From Neodontobutis hainanensis (taxonomy: Eukaryota > Chordata > Actinopteri > Gobiiformes > Odontobutidae), in NCBI GenBank assembly GCA_024349245.1, contig JALDNG010000006.1, forward strand, positions 411,001 through 475,000: a stretch of DNA of 64,000 nucleotides, read 5' to 3'. The position numbers and the translations under genes are program-made. The stretch's first letter is position 1. Each line of letters opens with the position of its first letter. Under the pieces are notes generated by a model, which saw nothing but the letters and a program-made list of their open reading frames with translations, was not told the origin of the DNA and searched no databases. This document shows, one piece after another, positions 1 through 14,000 of this stretch.

Positions 1-186
1 AAATTATAAAGCCTTAAAGCCAAATGGTGATTTTTGAGTGGGGTTCTATGAGGTACTTAACTTACAGCCAGTGTTTAGCTTGTGGTCATCACGCCCCCCT
101 CTTCAGAGATATAAACATGAATACTGACCACATTGTTTAGCAAAACAAAGGTACTGAACTAATAAACACATGTTCTGTCTCTTTAG

Positions 187-1057
187 GTTATAAGCCGTGC
201 GATCCTCAGGTGATCAGGGACAGGGTACAGCACTTGGACCTGTGCTACAAGGAGCTCTGTGCGCTGGCGGCCCAGAGAAGAGCTCGCCTGGAGCAGTCCC
301 GTCGCTTCTGGAACTTTCTGTGGGAGGTGGCAGAGCTGGAGAGCTGGATCAGGGAAAAGGAGAACATTTTCTCATCGTTGGATTATGGGAAAGACTTGAC
401 GAGTGTCCAGGTGCTTCAAAGCAAACACAGTGCCTTTGAGGACGAGCTCGGAGCCCGACGCGCCCATCTGCAACAGGTCTTAGCTGAAGGAGATAAGATG
501 ATTCAGGCTAAACACTTTGGAGCTCCTAAAGTCCAGGAATGCATGAACAGCATCGACAGTCAATGGCAGCAACTGGAGGACCTGGCAGCATTTCGGAAAC
601 AGAACCTGCAAGACACTCAGAGGTTTTTCCAGTTTCAGGGAGATGCTGATGACCTCAAAGCCTGGCTGCTGGACACCAAGAGGCAGATGAGTAGCGAAGA
701 TGTTGGCCACGACGAGTACACCACCCAAAGACTTCTGAAGAAGCACAACGACCTGAGGAATGAGACCATTAAGAATGGCGCCACAATAGAAGCTTTATCC
801 AAACAAGCCCATTCACTGCCAGAGGAGCTACAGAACACCCCCGATATCCAGCGGCGCCTAAAGGACATTAAGGACCTGTACATGGATCTCCTGACTCTTG
901 CCGAACTCAGACAGAAGAAGCTCGAAAACACCATGGCACTGTACACCATCTTCAGTGAGACCGACGCCTGCGAGCTGTGGATGAGCCAGAAGGAGACGTG
1001 GCTGGTGGGATTAGATGTGCCAGAGAAGCTGGAAGACCTGGAGATTGTACAAAATAG
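187..1057 (+). CDS. sptb: sptb window exon 1: end of a repeat near 3, then repeats 4-6 (part)
   Basis: Acceptor ctctttag at 186 and donor gtaaca at 1058. The exon opens with two bases of a split codon followed by YKPCDPQVI, a conserved inter-repeat segment of beta-spectrins. It contains SSLDYGKDLTSV, GDADDLKAWLLD and ETDACELWM, the second-helix signatures of successive repeats, and ends in phase 2 (AG|G, Arg). At 871 nt it is the largest exon in the window, matching the large exon at this place in vertebrate beta-spectrins. The minus-strand ORFs over it are antisense artefacts. Confidence 0.92.
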
Positions 1058-4000
1058 GTAACAGGACAACGTGTCATTATGTGTTAGCTACTAAAGGCTT
1101 AAGAAACAATCACCTATTTTTTCCTGATGTAACCATTTCATTATTGAGGAAAAGTAATGCAAAATTAAGAGGTTGAGAACTCAAGATTATAAAAAGTTAA
1201 ATGTACTTAGTCAAATTGCTTTTTTGTGTGTAATTTAAATATGATTTCATTTAACAGGTTAAGTATTCTCGCTCAAGATATGGCCAATGTTCAGTCGAGA
1301 GTTGACGATGTGAACAAAGCGGTGAAACAGCTGGAGGACAGCAGGCACCCTCGAACCAGAGAGGTCAAAGAATGTCAGTCAAGACTGAATAAAAGGTACA
1401 TCACTATTTAAATATACTTTTAATCATTTAATTCCTTCTAACATTTAAAAATAGACATGTTTTCTCTTCAGATGGGAAGCGTTCAAAGCCATGGTGGAGG
1501 AGAAGAAGAGGAGGATTGATTCTGCCCTGAGTCTGCACAACTATGGCCTGGAGTGTGACGAGACCGAGACCTGGATCAAAGACAAGACTCGGGTGATAGA
1601 GTCCACACAGGAATTGGGCAACGACTTGCAAGCCGTCATGACCATTCAAAGGAAACTGTACGGCATCGAGAGAGACCTGGCCGCTATAGACGGCAAGCTC
1701 ATCTTTCTGAGGAAAGAAGCCGATCAACTGGTCCAGGACCACCCTGAGAACGCAGCAGACATCTTGGCTCGCAGAGGCGCACTAGAGGCTGCTTGGGACA
1801 CGCTCAGGAAGACCCTGAAAGACAGAGAAGACTCCTTAGGTGAAGTCAGTAAGCTGCAGACCTTTCTACAAGACATGGACGATTTCCAGTCGTGGCTTTT
1901 TAAGATGCAGAAGGCTGTGGCGTCGGAGGAAATGCCTGCGACGCTGCCAGAAGCCGAGGAGCAGCTGAGCCTTCACGATGCAGTCCGAGAAGACATAAAC
2001 AACCACGAAGAGGACTACCACAAAGTGAGGGACACCGGGGCTCAGGTCACACTGGGTCAAGAGGACGACCCGCAGTATCAGCAGCTGGACCAGAGACTCA
2101 GAGGCCTGGACCGTGGTTGGCTCGAACTGCAGAAGATGTGGGACAGCCGCAAGAACTTTTTAGACCAGGGTTTAGGTTTCCAGCAGTTCATGAGAGATGC
2201 AAAGGCTGTAGAGGGCATCCTCAACAACCAGGTACACTCATTTTTGCTTTTGTTGTTAAAAATCAGAGGTAGAAAAGCTAAAATATATCCTGGAGTAAAA
2301 GCACTACAATTCTAAAAATAAATGACTTTAGTGAAAGGACCACAAATGTGCTGACTACTTACTAGACGTTTATGAAGCCAGAGATTGGGAAAGACATATT
2401 TGGCTTGTAAATTTTCAAATCCAGCTTATCTGAAGATTCCCCTGTTTTGTTTATAGTAAACATGCTTTTGAAAAAGAAATGCAAAAATGTAAAGAAAACT
2501 AGTAACTTCTTACCTGCTAATGATGGGTTTAGTGTTCGGATATGCATCTAAAAGAATGTGTAGAAGAAGAATGCAGTGGGGGTGGTTTCTAAGCTGCTGA
2601 TGTTTTGTCACTTCTTGTTGTGTATATGACGGCTGCTTGTCCTTTTCAGTCCTAACTTTTCAAAATGTGGGCCTTTTGGTTACAGGAGTACACTTTGGCG
2701 CACATAGACAAGCCCGACAACTTGGCGGGAGCTGAGAAGGCTTTGAAGAAACATGAGGACTTCGTGAGCACAATGGAGGCCAACGATGACAAGATAGACG
2801 GAGCTGTACAGGCAGGACAGCGGCTCGTGGACAGTAATAACTTGTACTCAACCAAAGTACAGGAGAAAATGGACTCCATCTGCGACAGGTCAGCAGGATT
2901 TATAGAAAAAAGTTTGACCAGGAATTACTTCAGAGAAAACTTTGACGATTTCAATCAAGTTTGGTATTGATTATAAGCACATCTCAACTTGACAGATTTG
3001 GGTTTTGTGCTCCCCTTTGCCACATAAAAAATAAATTCCACATTATTTATTTATTTATGCTGCTACTTTTCAGCAGTATTTTTTTCTAACTTCTTCAAGG
3101 GGAAACACTTTGTCTCAAAACCTCATCTAATGCAGAAAATATTCAGACTTTCAACCACCAATCTTTAATAACAGCTTTTTGATTACTGTATCATTGTTGT
3201 CAACAAGACGCAGTAGAAAAGGCGGGGGGCACTTTTCCCATTAACTCCCACATTCAGCCTCAGAGACCGGCACCAACAATAATGGATATTGATCTCTAAG
3301 TGAGAGCTATTCTTCAAAATGTGGCTGAGAAATGGCTGTGTGCATATTACTATGTCAGGTATTTTACTGCATACACAAAGACTCTGTGTAGCTTAGCTGC
3401 TCTGTTAAGTAGTGTTGCAGAGAGGGACTGAGTCAAGAGCACTGTGAACAGTTATAAAATTCAAACACGACCTTTAAACCAAACTTAAACTCATGGACAG
3501 GTTGCTGTTTGGTGAAGGAGGCAGAGTTAGAAGGATGTCTTTAAAATTATATGAAAAATATTACCATCCAGTCACAAGAAAAAAAGCATGGCCAAATAAT
3601 TTAGTGTTCTGGGCTGGTCTTTTTGACCTTTATGATCAATGTTTTTGACCTTTTATAAAGTGGTTTTATGACTCAGGGCTGATACTGTCCCTAAACTGAG
3701 GCATAATAAGCATATGTCTTTGTAAAATGTATGTCTTTGTTTTGTGTTATAGGCAGGACAAGAACAAAAGAAGAGCCCAGGAGGTTTCTGGAAAACTCAA
3801 AGACAATCGTGACCTACAGCACTTTCTGCAAAACACTCAAGATGTGAGTTCACCTTAGTTTATGTTTCATGTAATCACCAGGAAATTAAACATTACACAA
3901 TTAACTTTTTACTTTTGTTTAATTTCAGCATCACAGTGTAGTTTGTGTGGCACAAGACTAATTTAAATGTTTATTTTTGGAAAAGAGGTCCCGTTTTGTT

Positions 4001-5045
4001 AATTGCTATTGCCCTGTGTTCAACAGATAAAGATATAAATCCTGCTTCCAAAAAGTCACCTCTGCACAAATTTTAAATGTTGCAGTTTCTATGACTTTCC
4101 TAAGTTGTGTCCTTTTCAATGACCCGAAGCTGCTGTTCAAATTGTCATACACAAGCAAAGGAGAGATTTGATCTGTTTTTGTTTTTTTTTTACCTCGAAT
4201 ACAGCTGACTGTGTGGATCAATGAGAAGATGCTGACAGCTCAGGATACGTCTTATGATGAGGCCAGAAACCTTCACAGCAAGTGGCTCAAACACCAGGCC
4301 TTCATGGCTGAGCTGGCCTCCAACAAGGACTGGCTCAACAAAGTGGATCAGGTCAGTGTCCAGTGTGCACCAGACTGGCAAAGATTTTACGCTTTTTCTA
4401 CAGCCAGACTTTGAAAAAAACTGATTTCCAGAGTGCTGTATGTGCATTTACAAGTACATATTAGTGTAGTTATGATTATTATGAAAAAGTGATCAGCCTC
4501 GATTTATGTACATTAACATACATTGGACGTAAGACCACATTTTGAGCTGAAAGAAGGATGTTAAAAGCAAATTGTACAGTATATTCTGGCAAATGGTTTC
4601 AAACAGACCTGGCCCCATGCCACATCCTCTCTTATTTTACTAATCAGAGAGAATACGTCATATATAATTTTTTTAATATTATATGAACTACAGCCACCAT
4701 TGACATTTTTTGCTGTACTTTATTCCATGAGGTGTATTTGATTAAAGGATACACAAAAAATGCTTCCAATGTAAATAAAAAAGTAAATTCTACCCACATG
4801 GCATTTTTTTAAGCAGATATATGCACCACCAACTTGTTAGATGACTCCCATTAAACTAAAACTTTGCAATTGGACTAACAGCTCGTCATCATGTTCCAAT
4901 CCGAGACAGCCAGACTGATGCATAAGCAGCATTACTACACCTAAAGGTCAATGGCAGCACTAGAATCTAATATATAATCCAATGCAGGATCATTAAATTT
5001 TAAGTAACAATACAACATAATTTTCATAAAATCCAGCCTAAGGTT

Positions 5046-5081
<36 letters not shown>

Positions 5082-8000
5082 GGTAAAACTGGCTCACTAT
5101 CACACCTCATTTCTGTCTGTTTTTCCTCAGGAGGGTCAGGAGCTGATGGAGTCTAAACCTGAGTTTGAGCCCATCGTGAAGGAGCGTTTGGCCAAGCTGC
5201 ACGAGCTGTGGGACAAACTGGAGTCTACGACGCAGGAGAAGGCCCGGCTGCTATTCGACGCCAATCGCTCGGAGCTGTTTGACCAGAGTCTGGCTGACAT
5301 TAGGAAGTGGCTGAATGAACTGCAGCTTCAGCTGAAGAGCGGCACAGACGAGGACGTAAAAGACCTGACCAAGGCCAACATCCTGCTCAAGAAACACCAG
5401 GTCTGCATCCGAAGAGACTTCATATGTATTCTTATTGTGTCTGTAAGCTCTATGAAATGTGCCCTCGTCGAATCATAACTGCTTAAGTCGATCCATGGAA
5501 GTGAAAACATTATGGCATAAGACAGCTCTTTTCACAACATGAGGTTTCTGGGGATTTACTTTTGAGAGAGAAAGCATCTGCTTTGGATCTTTATTCATGT
5601 CTTATGTTGGTTTCTAAATTGACAATAACTCATGTTAAGACAATTTTAAACAGTGTATTATAGTTACAAAAGTCAAAACTAGAATACAAGAAGTTGTTTG
5701 TAAAATCCCAACTGAATTGTTATATTAGAAAAGTAAAGGTGGCTATGATTCTTACTTGAAGAGAATAGCTTCCCCCATATCTTGATTAAGCTTTTGAAAG
5801 GCCATTTATCTTTTCCTCTCATGATGTATCCTTGCTCTAGATGACAGAGAACCAGGTGCGTGACCGAGGCCGGGAGCTGGACGAGCTCCAGGAGGCTGTC
5901 AGGAAACACGGCGGCAGGGAGGACCAGCCCGAGCTTGAGGCCGAGCAACAGGCCCTGCACACAGAGTTCCAGCAGCTCCTCACTCCCCTGTCCGAGCGCA
6001 AGGGCAAGCTGGAGGCCGCCAAGGCTGTCCATCAGTTCTACAGAGACCTGGCCGACGAGATTGTGAGCATACATACATTTAAATTTCAAATTAGAAGCAC
6101 TCCACGTTATGCACAAAATGATCGATAGCACGTTATAAGAATCAAGTTAGATTTTAAAGGGTAGTGGAATTAATCTTGGCTTTTGAAAGATGGCACCTTC
6201 TGGGACTTATGTTGTAGAAATGCTGAATCCTGTACTCAAGAGTTTATTCATAATGAAATAAAGTTTTCAATCTCAGTTATGTGACAGTAAGACCACCAGC
6301 TCTCACCATGAAATTGGCTCCCCAGGTGCTTCTGAGTAACAGCTCTAATCCCTTATGCCTTTCACCGCCTAAATCCACTTTAGTGAAAGGAAGATGAGAG
6401 CACAAGCAAGGTTTTTTACAGTTTGAGACATTTTGTGACTAACTGTTTGCAATAGGATATTTTTATTCACGTATGTTTTTAATCACTAATGTAAGCCATG
6501 TACTTTCCACGTCTCGTTACATGTTATATTCTTCAGCTCTGGGTTGAGGAGAGGATGCCCCTGGCCACGTCACAAGAGCACGGACACAACCTTCAAACTG
6601 TGCAAATGTTGCTGAAAAAGAACCAGGTAACCACTCTTACTGCAGCAGACTATGATCACAGTTGAAGTTTCTACAATAGCAGCGGCTCTTTGAAGTCCCG
6701 ATGTGTGCTGGCTTGCGCAGCAGTAATACTCACATCTCCTCTTGTCCCTCACCAGACTCTGCAGAAGGAGATTGAGGGCCACCAGCCTCGTGTGGCTGAA
6801 GTGCTGGAGAGAGGGAGGAGGATGGAGGCGGCGGCCAGAGCAGAGGGCGGACCCGAGGCCGGACGCATTGCGGATCAGGTGAAGGAGCTGGAGCAGGCCT
6901 GGGAGCGGCTTCAGGACGAGATGGACAGACGCAGGGAGAGGCTCAATGGCTCCAACTTGGCCCAGCAGTATTACAACGACGCGGACGAGGCCGAGGCCTG
7001 GATCGGCGAACAGGAGCTGTACATGATCGCAGATGAAAAGGCCAAGGTTAGAAGAAACTATGAAAGAAAGAAAGTGTTGTACATATGTCAAAAACACTTC
7101 TAAAAATAACAAGATGCAACATTACTAAACCAAGGATTTAATAATAAGCTAAATACAAGCTTTACCAGAGGCTGCACTGACAAATGTAATATCAAGGCCA
7201 GAATATATTGCAAAATAACAGGAAACACGGCGAGAGAGCAATGACAATGGGCAAAAGACTCGAGCGAGAATAGAACCCGGGTCTCCCATGCACGGTATAC
7301 ACTCTAGGTGCGCTACCAGGGCGTACCCTTCAAAATGACTTTTAGGTCATTTTTATTTTATTCATAAATCACAGGCCCAAAAATGATTCACAGAATGGAT
7401 AAATATAAGAGTTGTGTTGTAGTTCTTTAGACCGGTGCTGGTCTTGAAACCGGTCTTTAAAGCACAGCAAGACTGGCTTCTTGTGACTGGTCTCATTAGT
7501 TTGGTCTTGCCTACAAAACTAAATAAGAGATTTCCATAATGCAGAAAACGTAAATCTGATCCTGTGTGACTGCATTTATTATTTTTTTCAGTTCAATTAC
7601 AAAACTGACAACTTGTGAAACTAGTTGGGCATAGCTTAACAAAAAACCTCTAGCTCTCATCAAGCATTTGAATACAAAAGAAAATTGCAGAAAGAAGGTC
7701 AGAAACTGCAATTCCCCTTTTTGAACAGTTACAGGAGTAATATAATTCAAAACAAGGCATGTCATATTGTGGAATCACAAGTAGCGCTGCATGCATTAAC
7801 ATAATTACACGGCTGGATTTTCCTTCAATTACGTGGACATGCTCCTCGTAAGTGCCACTCTCAATTTAGAGCCTATTTGGAGTGTTTTATTTTTGCTTTG
7901 ATGTCTTGTCTCATGTCCTTTTTCAAACCCAATTTACTGACTGTGTTATTCTCCTGCCCTTTCTCTTACCTTTGTTCTGTCGTTGTTGTGTAACTCTCCA

Positions 8001-11000
8001 GGACGAGCAGAGTGCAATGCTGATGTTGAAGAGACACATGATCCTGAAGCAGGCTGTGGACGACTACGGCGACTCCATCCAGAATCTGGCTGACAGGGCC
8101 CAGAAGATGTTTGCAGAGGACCATCCGGACGGGTCTGCACTTTGATAATCTAACACCGAAAATAAAAGTCCTTTTTTTTTAGGATACTAATTTACTCATG
8201 TTGTCCCAGTCAGCCATGGTTAAGTGAGATAAGGATGACAAGCGTGCTTTCTGATCACACGCCTCATCTCGTGTAAACTTCGATGCCCTTTTCTCTGTGT
8301 GTCCTCTCTGCATCTGATTTCCGCTTCTTTCCCGCAGCGAGGGCATCATCAGGCGACAGGGCCAGGTGGATAAGCAGTACGCGGGGCTTAAAGAGCTGGC
8401 CGAGGACCGCAGGAAGAAGCTCGACCACACCTATCACCACTTCCTGTTGAGTCGAGAGGTGGAGGATTTGGAGCAGTGGATCGCAGAGAAAGACGTGGTG
8501 GCATCTTCTCAGGAGATGGGCCAGGACTTGGACCAAGTCACGGTATAACTACACAGACAGAAGCACTCAGAAGGCCTATTATACTAGAAAGCAAAGATAG
8601 TGTACTGTTGGTTTAAGTCATGTTTGCATGTATTTCTTTTGAAGTGTTAGCGTTTTGTGGTGGGAATGGGAGAAGGAACAAAAATTAAAGACAGATTTTT
8701 CACTAAACATCAGTAAGTAAGCTATTTGTTTAGCAAAACCTCCAGAGGGAAGTATTGTTTACTCTGTGTTTTTACCGTTTTTAGTTTAAAGTAATCTCAG
8801 CCTAACTGCTACAATGAGCAGAAAATACAGGGCAGTGTGCACATAGAATCAGAAATCCCATTACATCGACTCTTGAGGGTTTAGAATGAACTTGGGTGTC
8901 AAGGTTATTTTTCCCTTGGCCGGTTCATTTTTGAGAGATAAGAGAAGCATAGTGTTTGTATTTTACATTTCAAAAACAATATTGCAAAATGTCATAATTT
9001 GTAATGATTTTATTAATTTGAGGTGTTCTCTACGTGAACCCATTATGTGCAATAAAAACTACTACTACAACTAGCTCAACTAAAACACAGATGTCCACTG
9101 CAGAGGGGACTGGAGGAAATCATTGTTTTTTTGATTAAAATAAACTAAGGTCTTAAAACTGAATTAGATCTTGATATCTGTGGTAAGAACCCCCAGTTGT
9201 TTTTTTAAAAAAAGAACTGAACAAAGTAACACACAGAGAGATATGTCCACTACAGAGGTCAAAATAAATAGCCCAGTCCCTGGAGTTAGATCGTTTCCAT
9301 TTATAATGCTGTCTCTAAAACAAACACATCTTTTTCCACAGCTCCTCAGGGATAAGTTCAGAGAGTTTGCGCGGGAGACGGGGATGGTGGGTCAGCATCG
9401 AGTGGACGCGGTCAACCAGGCGATAGACGAGCTGATCGAAGCAGGCCACAGCGAGGCGGCCACTATGGCTGAGTGGAAGGACAGCATCAATGACAGCTGG
9501 GCCGATCTTCTGGAGCTTATTGACACCCGCGGCCAGATGCTCACCGCCTCGTACGATCTGCTCAAGTAAGGAAACAGTGGAAGGAACATAAGCAATGTTG
9601 ACATAAATGACATAAAGGAACAAAAGTTAGCCAAATATGTTAAGCTAAAGAATTACAATAAACAAATGAATAATTGCAGCAAATCAAAGCATTTAGTCAT
9701 TAATTAGTAAGAAAGAATCACAAACTTAAGCATATTATATATTTTAAAGGTATTTTGATGATGGCAAAGAGTTGGTGGCTCAGATCTATGAAAAGCAGAC
9801 TGAACTGCCTGAAGATGTGGGAGACGATTTCAGCAAAGCCGAGTCGTTCCACCGAGTGCATGGTGCCTTTGAGAGAGACATCACCGCTCTGGGCAAACAG
9901 GTACAACACCGAGAGATAAATCCTTTTACTCTGAGGGAACACAACAGGAAGCAGCCAGGAGCCAAATGTGGATGAGAATGTCCATTTAAGGTTATATTAA
10001 GCCTAATTTGAAAAGTTATCCTGAGGGGGAGAAGGATTAGGTCTGTTATGGGGAGGTCTTATGTTTTATCAGGCTTTGACTTTTAGCAGCCTCTTTTCAA
10101 GGACAGAAAGGACTAGGACTTTAAACTCACAGTGAATTTGTTGTGATTCTTTCTCTATCTTTTTTCTTTGTCCAGGTGCAACAGTACCAAGACACGGCCG
10201 CGCGGCTTCATGCGCAGTATGCTGGCGACCAGGCGACTGCCATCCAGGCCTCAGAGAGGGACGTGCTGCAGGCCTGGAAGAATCTGCTGGACGCCAGCGA
10301 TGGTCGCAGAGCTCAGCTCGTGGACACGGCCGACAAGTTCCGCTTCTACACTATGGTCCGGGACCTGATGGCCTGGATGGAGAGCATCATCCAGCAGATA
10401 GAGACTCAGGAGAAACCCAGGTAAACCAATACACAACAGCATTTATACCAGATATACTATTGAAATGTATATATACCTTTAGACATTAGCCTTTATTTTA
10501 GATTTTCATAATGACTCTAAAGTATTTGAGTTAGGCAAAAGCCAGTTCTCCTCTACGTTCTGGACTTTCACCAAAAATAAATTGTTGTAGGGAAGAAAAC
10601 AATTGTGTTTCTCTTTACACCATCATGGGGGCCATAAAACCAAATTGTCAAATAATTTTTTGTTGAGTTTCAGAAACTGCTAGAGTCTAGAACAATCCCT
10701 CTTTAGAAAGGTGGAGAAATTAGGAGGCACTGAAAAGAAAAAAAGAATATTGGACAGTGTATTTTGTCTTTGGTCATGTTATTGAGAAAAAAAAGAACAG
10801 AATCTGTAGATTCTTACTCGGCTCATCGGGTAAAATGACATCCTGCAGTATCTTTTAGTTTCTAAAAGTATTATTTGTTGAACAAAGGCTTACAGTAGAG
10901 CCTGTTTAGTACAATACAAAGCTGCAGTCCCAGTCTTTACCAACAGAGGTAGATGCATATCAGGCATTACCTGCGATCGCATCCCATAATTTCCTCTTCT

Positions 11001-14000
11001 CATCAGGGACGTCTCCTCTGTGGAGCTCCTGCAGAAGTACCACCAGGGGATCCGCTCGGAGATAGAGGCTCGTGGAGCTAAATTTACAGACTGCATAGAC
11101 CTTGGCAAAGCCCTGCTGGCACGTAAGCACCGAGACTCTGCTGAGGTGAGCCTTCAATGCAACCCCTCTGCTTTTTTTTATCCACAACCTCAGCCTTAGA
11201 ATAACTGCTTTCATTAGATTTAATTACATTTTTGGGAGTGATTGTTCTCGTCTGTGAACCAATTGGACTGCCTAAAAAGAAAAAAAATCCTCTTAAATTC
11301 ACTGGGGAGACTATAAAGCAAAGACTAATTAGAAATATAAAAGTAAAAGAATTTAAATGAGTAGTTGACCCCGGCCTAAATGTAATGTTGGGTTAATTAC
11401 TCCACAATAGAAATTCTTAAAGGATAATAACCCGTCTGGAGGCCGGGGTTGTTTAATAAAGCCGGTATGTAACTGCGACTCTCCATAACTGCTTGTGTCA
11501 GATCAAAGAGAAGCTGGTGCAGCTGATGGAGAAAAGAAAGAGATGATGTTCAAATGGGATGACAGATGGGACTGGCTCAGACTGCGTGAGTACAACTGCA
11601 CCAACCTCCAACATGATTTCTTTGACCTACAAACGCCCACAAACGGAAGAATAACTCTGAAGGCTCGAAATCAAAAACCTTTACACAATGAGATGAAAAG
11701 AAGGCTATATTCACACTGTCACAAGTGGCCAAGAGCCGAATGTGCTTAAGTCAGTGAGAATACGACAAACTACCACAGATTTAATGAGAAATTATGTGGA
11801 TTCTTACTCCACTTCCACCAACGTTCTTCTCATTTTGTGATAAATACTATGGTCAATGAGTATTTAACAAAATATGTTAAAATATATATGAAGTTATAAT
11901 AATTTACCTGCTTTAAACAACCTGAGTCGACCAAGGAACAGTACAAGCCCACCAATGCAATACATATAAACACAAACAACCTGAAAGTGTGCCATTTTTT
12001 GTGTTAAAGCCGTATAAGGCGGTATAAGACCCACATTGTGTTGTTTTATCCAGTTCTCGAGGTGTGCCAGTTTGCACGGGACGCCTCGGTGGCTGAGGCC
12101 TGGCTCATCGCTCAGGAGCCTTACGTGACCAGTCGAGACCTGGGACACACCGTGGACGAGGTGGAAAAACTCCTAAAGAGGCACGAGGCCTTCGAAAAGT
12201 CCACCGCCACATGGGAGGAGCGCTTCTCTGCCCTGGAGCGCCTCACTACGGTAGAAGAAAAACACAATTAGGAGACATGCATTAATTACAGAAGCTGGAC
12301 ACTTCGGTCTGTTCCACACAAACACTGGCTAATATTTAAACAGGACCGAAGGCTGTCGGGCTGGGGCAGTAAATCGGAGCAGTAATGGATTAGATATTGA
12401 TTTTAGTTCAACACTGTGTTGCAGCTTGAGCTGTTGAACCTGAGGAAGCAGCAGCAGGAGATGGAGCAGTTCATTAAAGATGAGCAGCGTTCGGATCAAG
12501 ACAGCAGGTACACAATATACACAAGGAACTCTCACACACACCACATGTATTTATGGGGTGTTACATGGGCCATAACTCATTATAGACTAGGCTTCGTCCA
12601 CACTACTTGATATGCGAGTAAATTTGGGAGGCCAACCCACATCAAAAAGACAAATCAGAAAATACGATCAGACGCCAAACAAACAAGACAGCTTCATTGC
12701 TTTGATAGGTCTTTGTTTTTTTGTTTATATCACAATTGAACCAAAGAGATTTTAGGTGAAACACATAAAAATAAAGCAGCAACATTTTCAAAAAGCTCTA
12801 TTGAACCAAAAACAGTAAAAAAAAAGTGTGGACAGCGTTATTCAGCACTTATGTAAAAAAATACTGAGCCTTTATATCTGTGGTAAATGCCTCTTTTATG
12901 ACAGCATACAAATGTATGTGCCCTGTCGAGTGTTATTTAGGCAAAAGCCCATTCTTCTGCTTCTCTTCAGGAGAGAAGACACAGGCTTCGTGGAAGAGTC
13001 ATCACAGCTCTACACTATTGAGGAGCAGACCCTGGTTAGTCTCTACAGTCACTTACCCTCTGTTCTCTGCATTTCATTAGGTCACTTTAGTTTAAGCATT
13101 GCCTAATGATCCTGTTTTTTCCCTCTGGGTTTTTTCTGCAATTAAACCTCTTAACTTTCCAACTTAGGACGAACTATATTAAACTTTCTTCAGTGTAAAC
13201 TGAGGGCACACTAATGGTTTTGCGTGGGATGTTTTCTCCCTCAGTCCGGGTCTGGTGCAGGTCAGCTGGAGGGGACAGCAGGTGACTCCACAGTGCCCAT
13301 TGAGTCTGAGATGAAAGAGAGTGGCTCTCTGGAGCTGGACCCCTCTGTGTCAGCAGCGAGCCTTAAAGAACCGGAGCGGGCTGCAACTTTGCCCACAGAT
13401 CCCCTGAAAACTCTGGCGGTGCTGCAGGAGGGGATGCTGGGACGCAAATACGATGTGGAGGGCTCTGGGAAGAAGGCCTCCAACAGGTCAATTAAAGCAC
13501 AGAAATACTAACTTTAGCTATTTTTTTTCCATTGCCGTGTAAATCTATATAAGTACTAACAATCCGGAACATTTTGTTTCCTACATGTGTTTCAAGATGA
13601 TTGTGTTTTTCTAATAAGCTCCAAAAACACAGTGTATTGATAATTAACTGAATGAAGCCTTAATTAAGCTGTTGTTCTCACTCTGATGTTGATTATTATT
13701 TTAGTTTATTATAAAGAAAGCAGAGCAGAAAGCAGCTAAATGTTCATATTAAAAATGCTCTTGTTGTTTCAGGTCCTGGAACAATCTGTACTGCGTGCTG
13801 AAGCCGGGTCAGCTCTGTGTCTACAAAGACGCCAAGTGCTTTGGGAAGGGACTGACGTACCACGGCGAGGAGCCTCTGTCCCTCAGTAACGGCACCTGGG
13901 AGATCCTCACCAACTACAAGAAGAAGAAGCACGTTGCCAAACTGCGGTAGGACTCCCCGCCAAGTCTCCTTTTAGAAGAATTACACAAGGACATGTGCTT

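Noticed and set aside
635..1069. 144-codon minus-strand ORF
   Set aside because: Exactly antisense to sptb exon 1; serine-rich shadow frame.
2660..2879. Minus-strand ORFs over sptb exon 4
   Set aside because: Antisense shadows of the spectrin exon.
7250..7332. Functional tRNA gene
   Set aside because: Outer arms do not form an acceptor stem and box B deviates (TTCTATTC); treated as a SINE or pseudogene fragment.
11502..11585. Programmed -1 ribosomal frameshift in exon 17
   Set aside because: No X-XXY-YYZ slippery heptamer is in frame and no conserved frameshift is known in spectrins; an error or allele is simpler.
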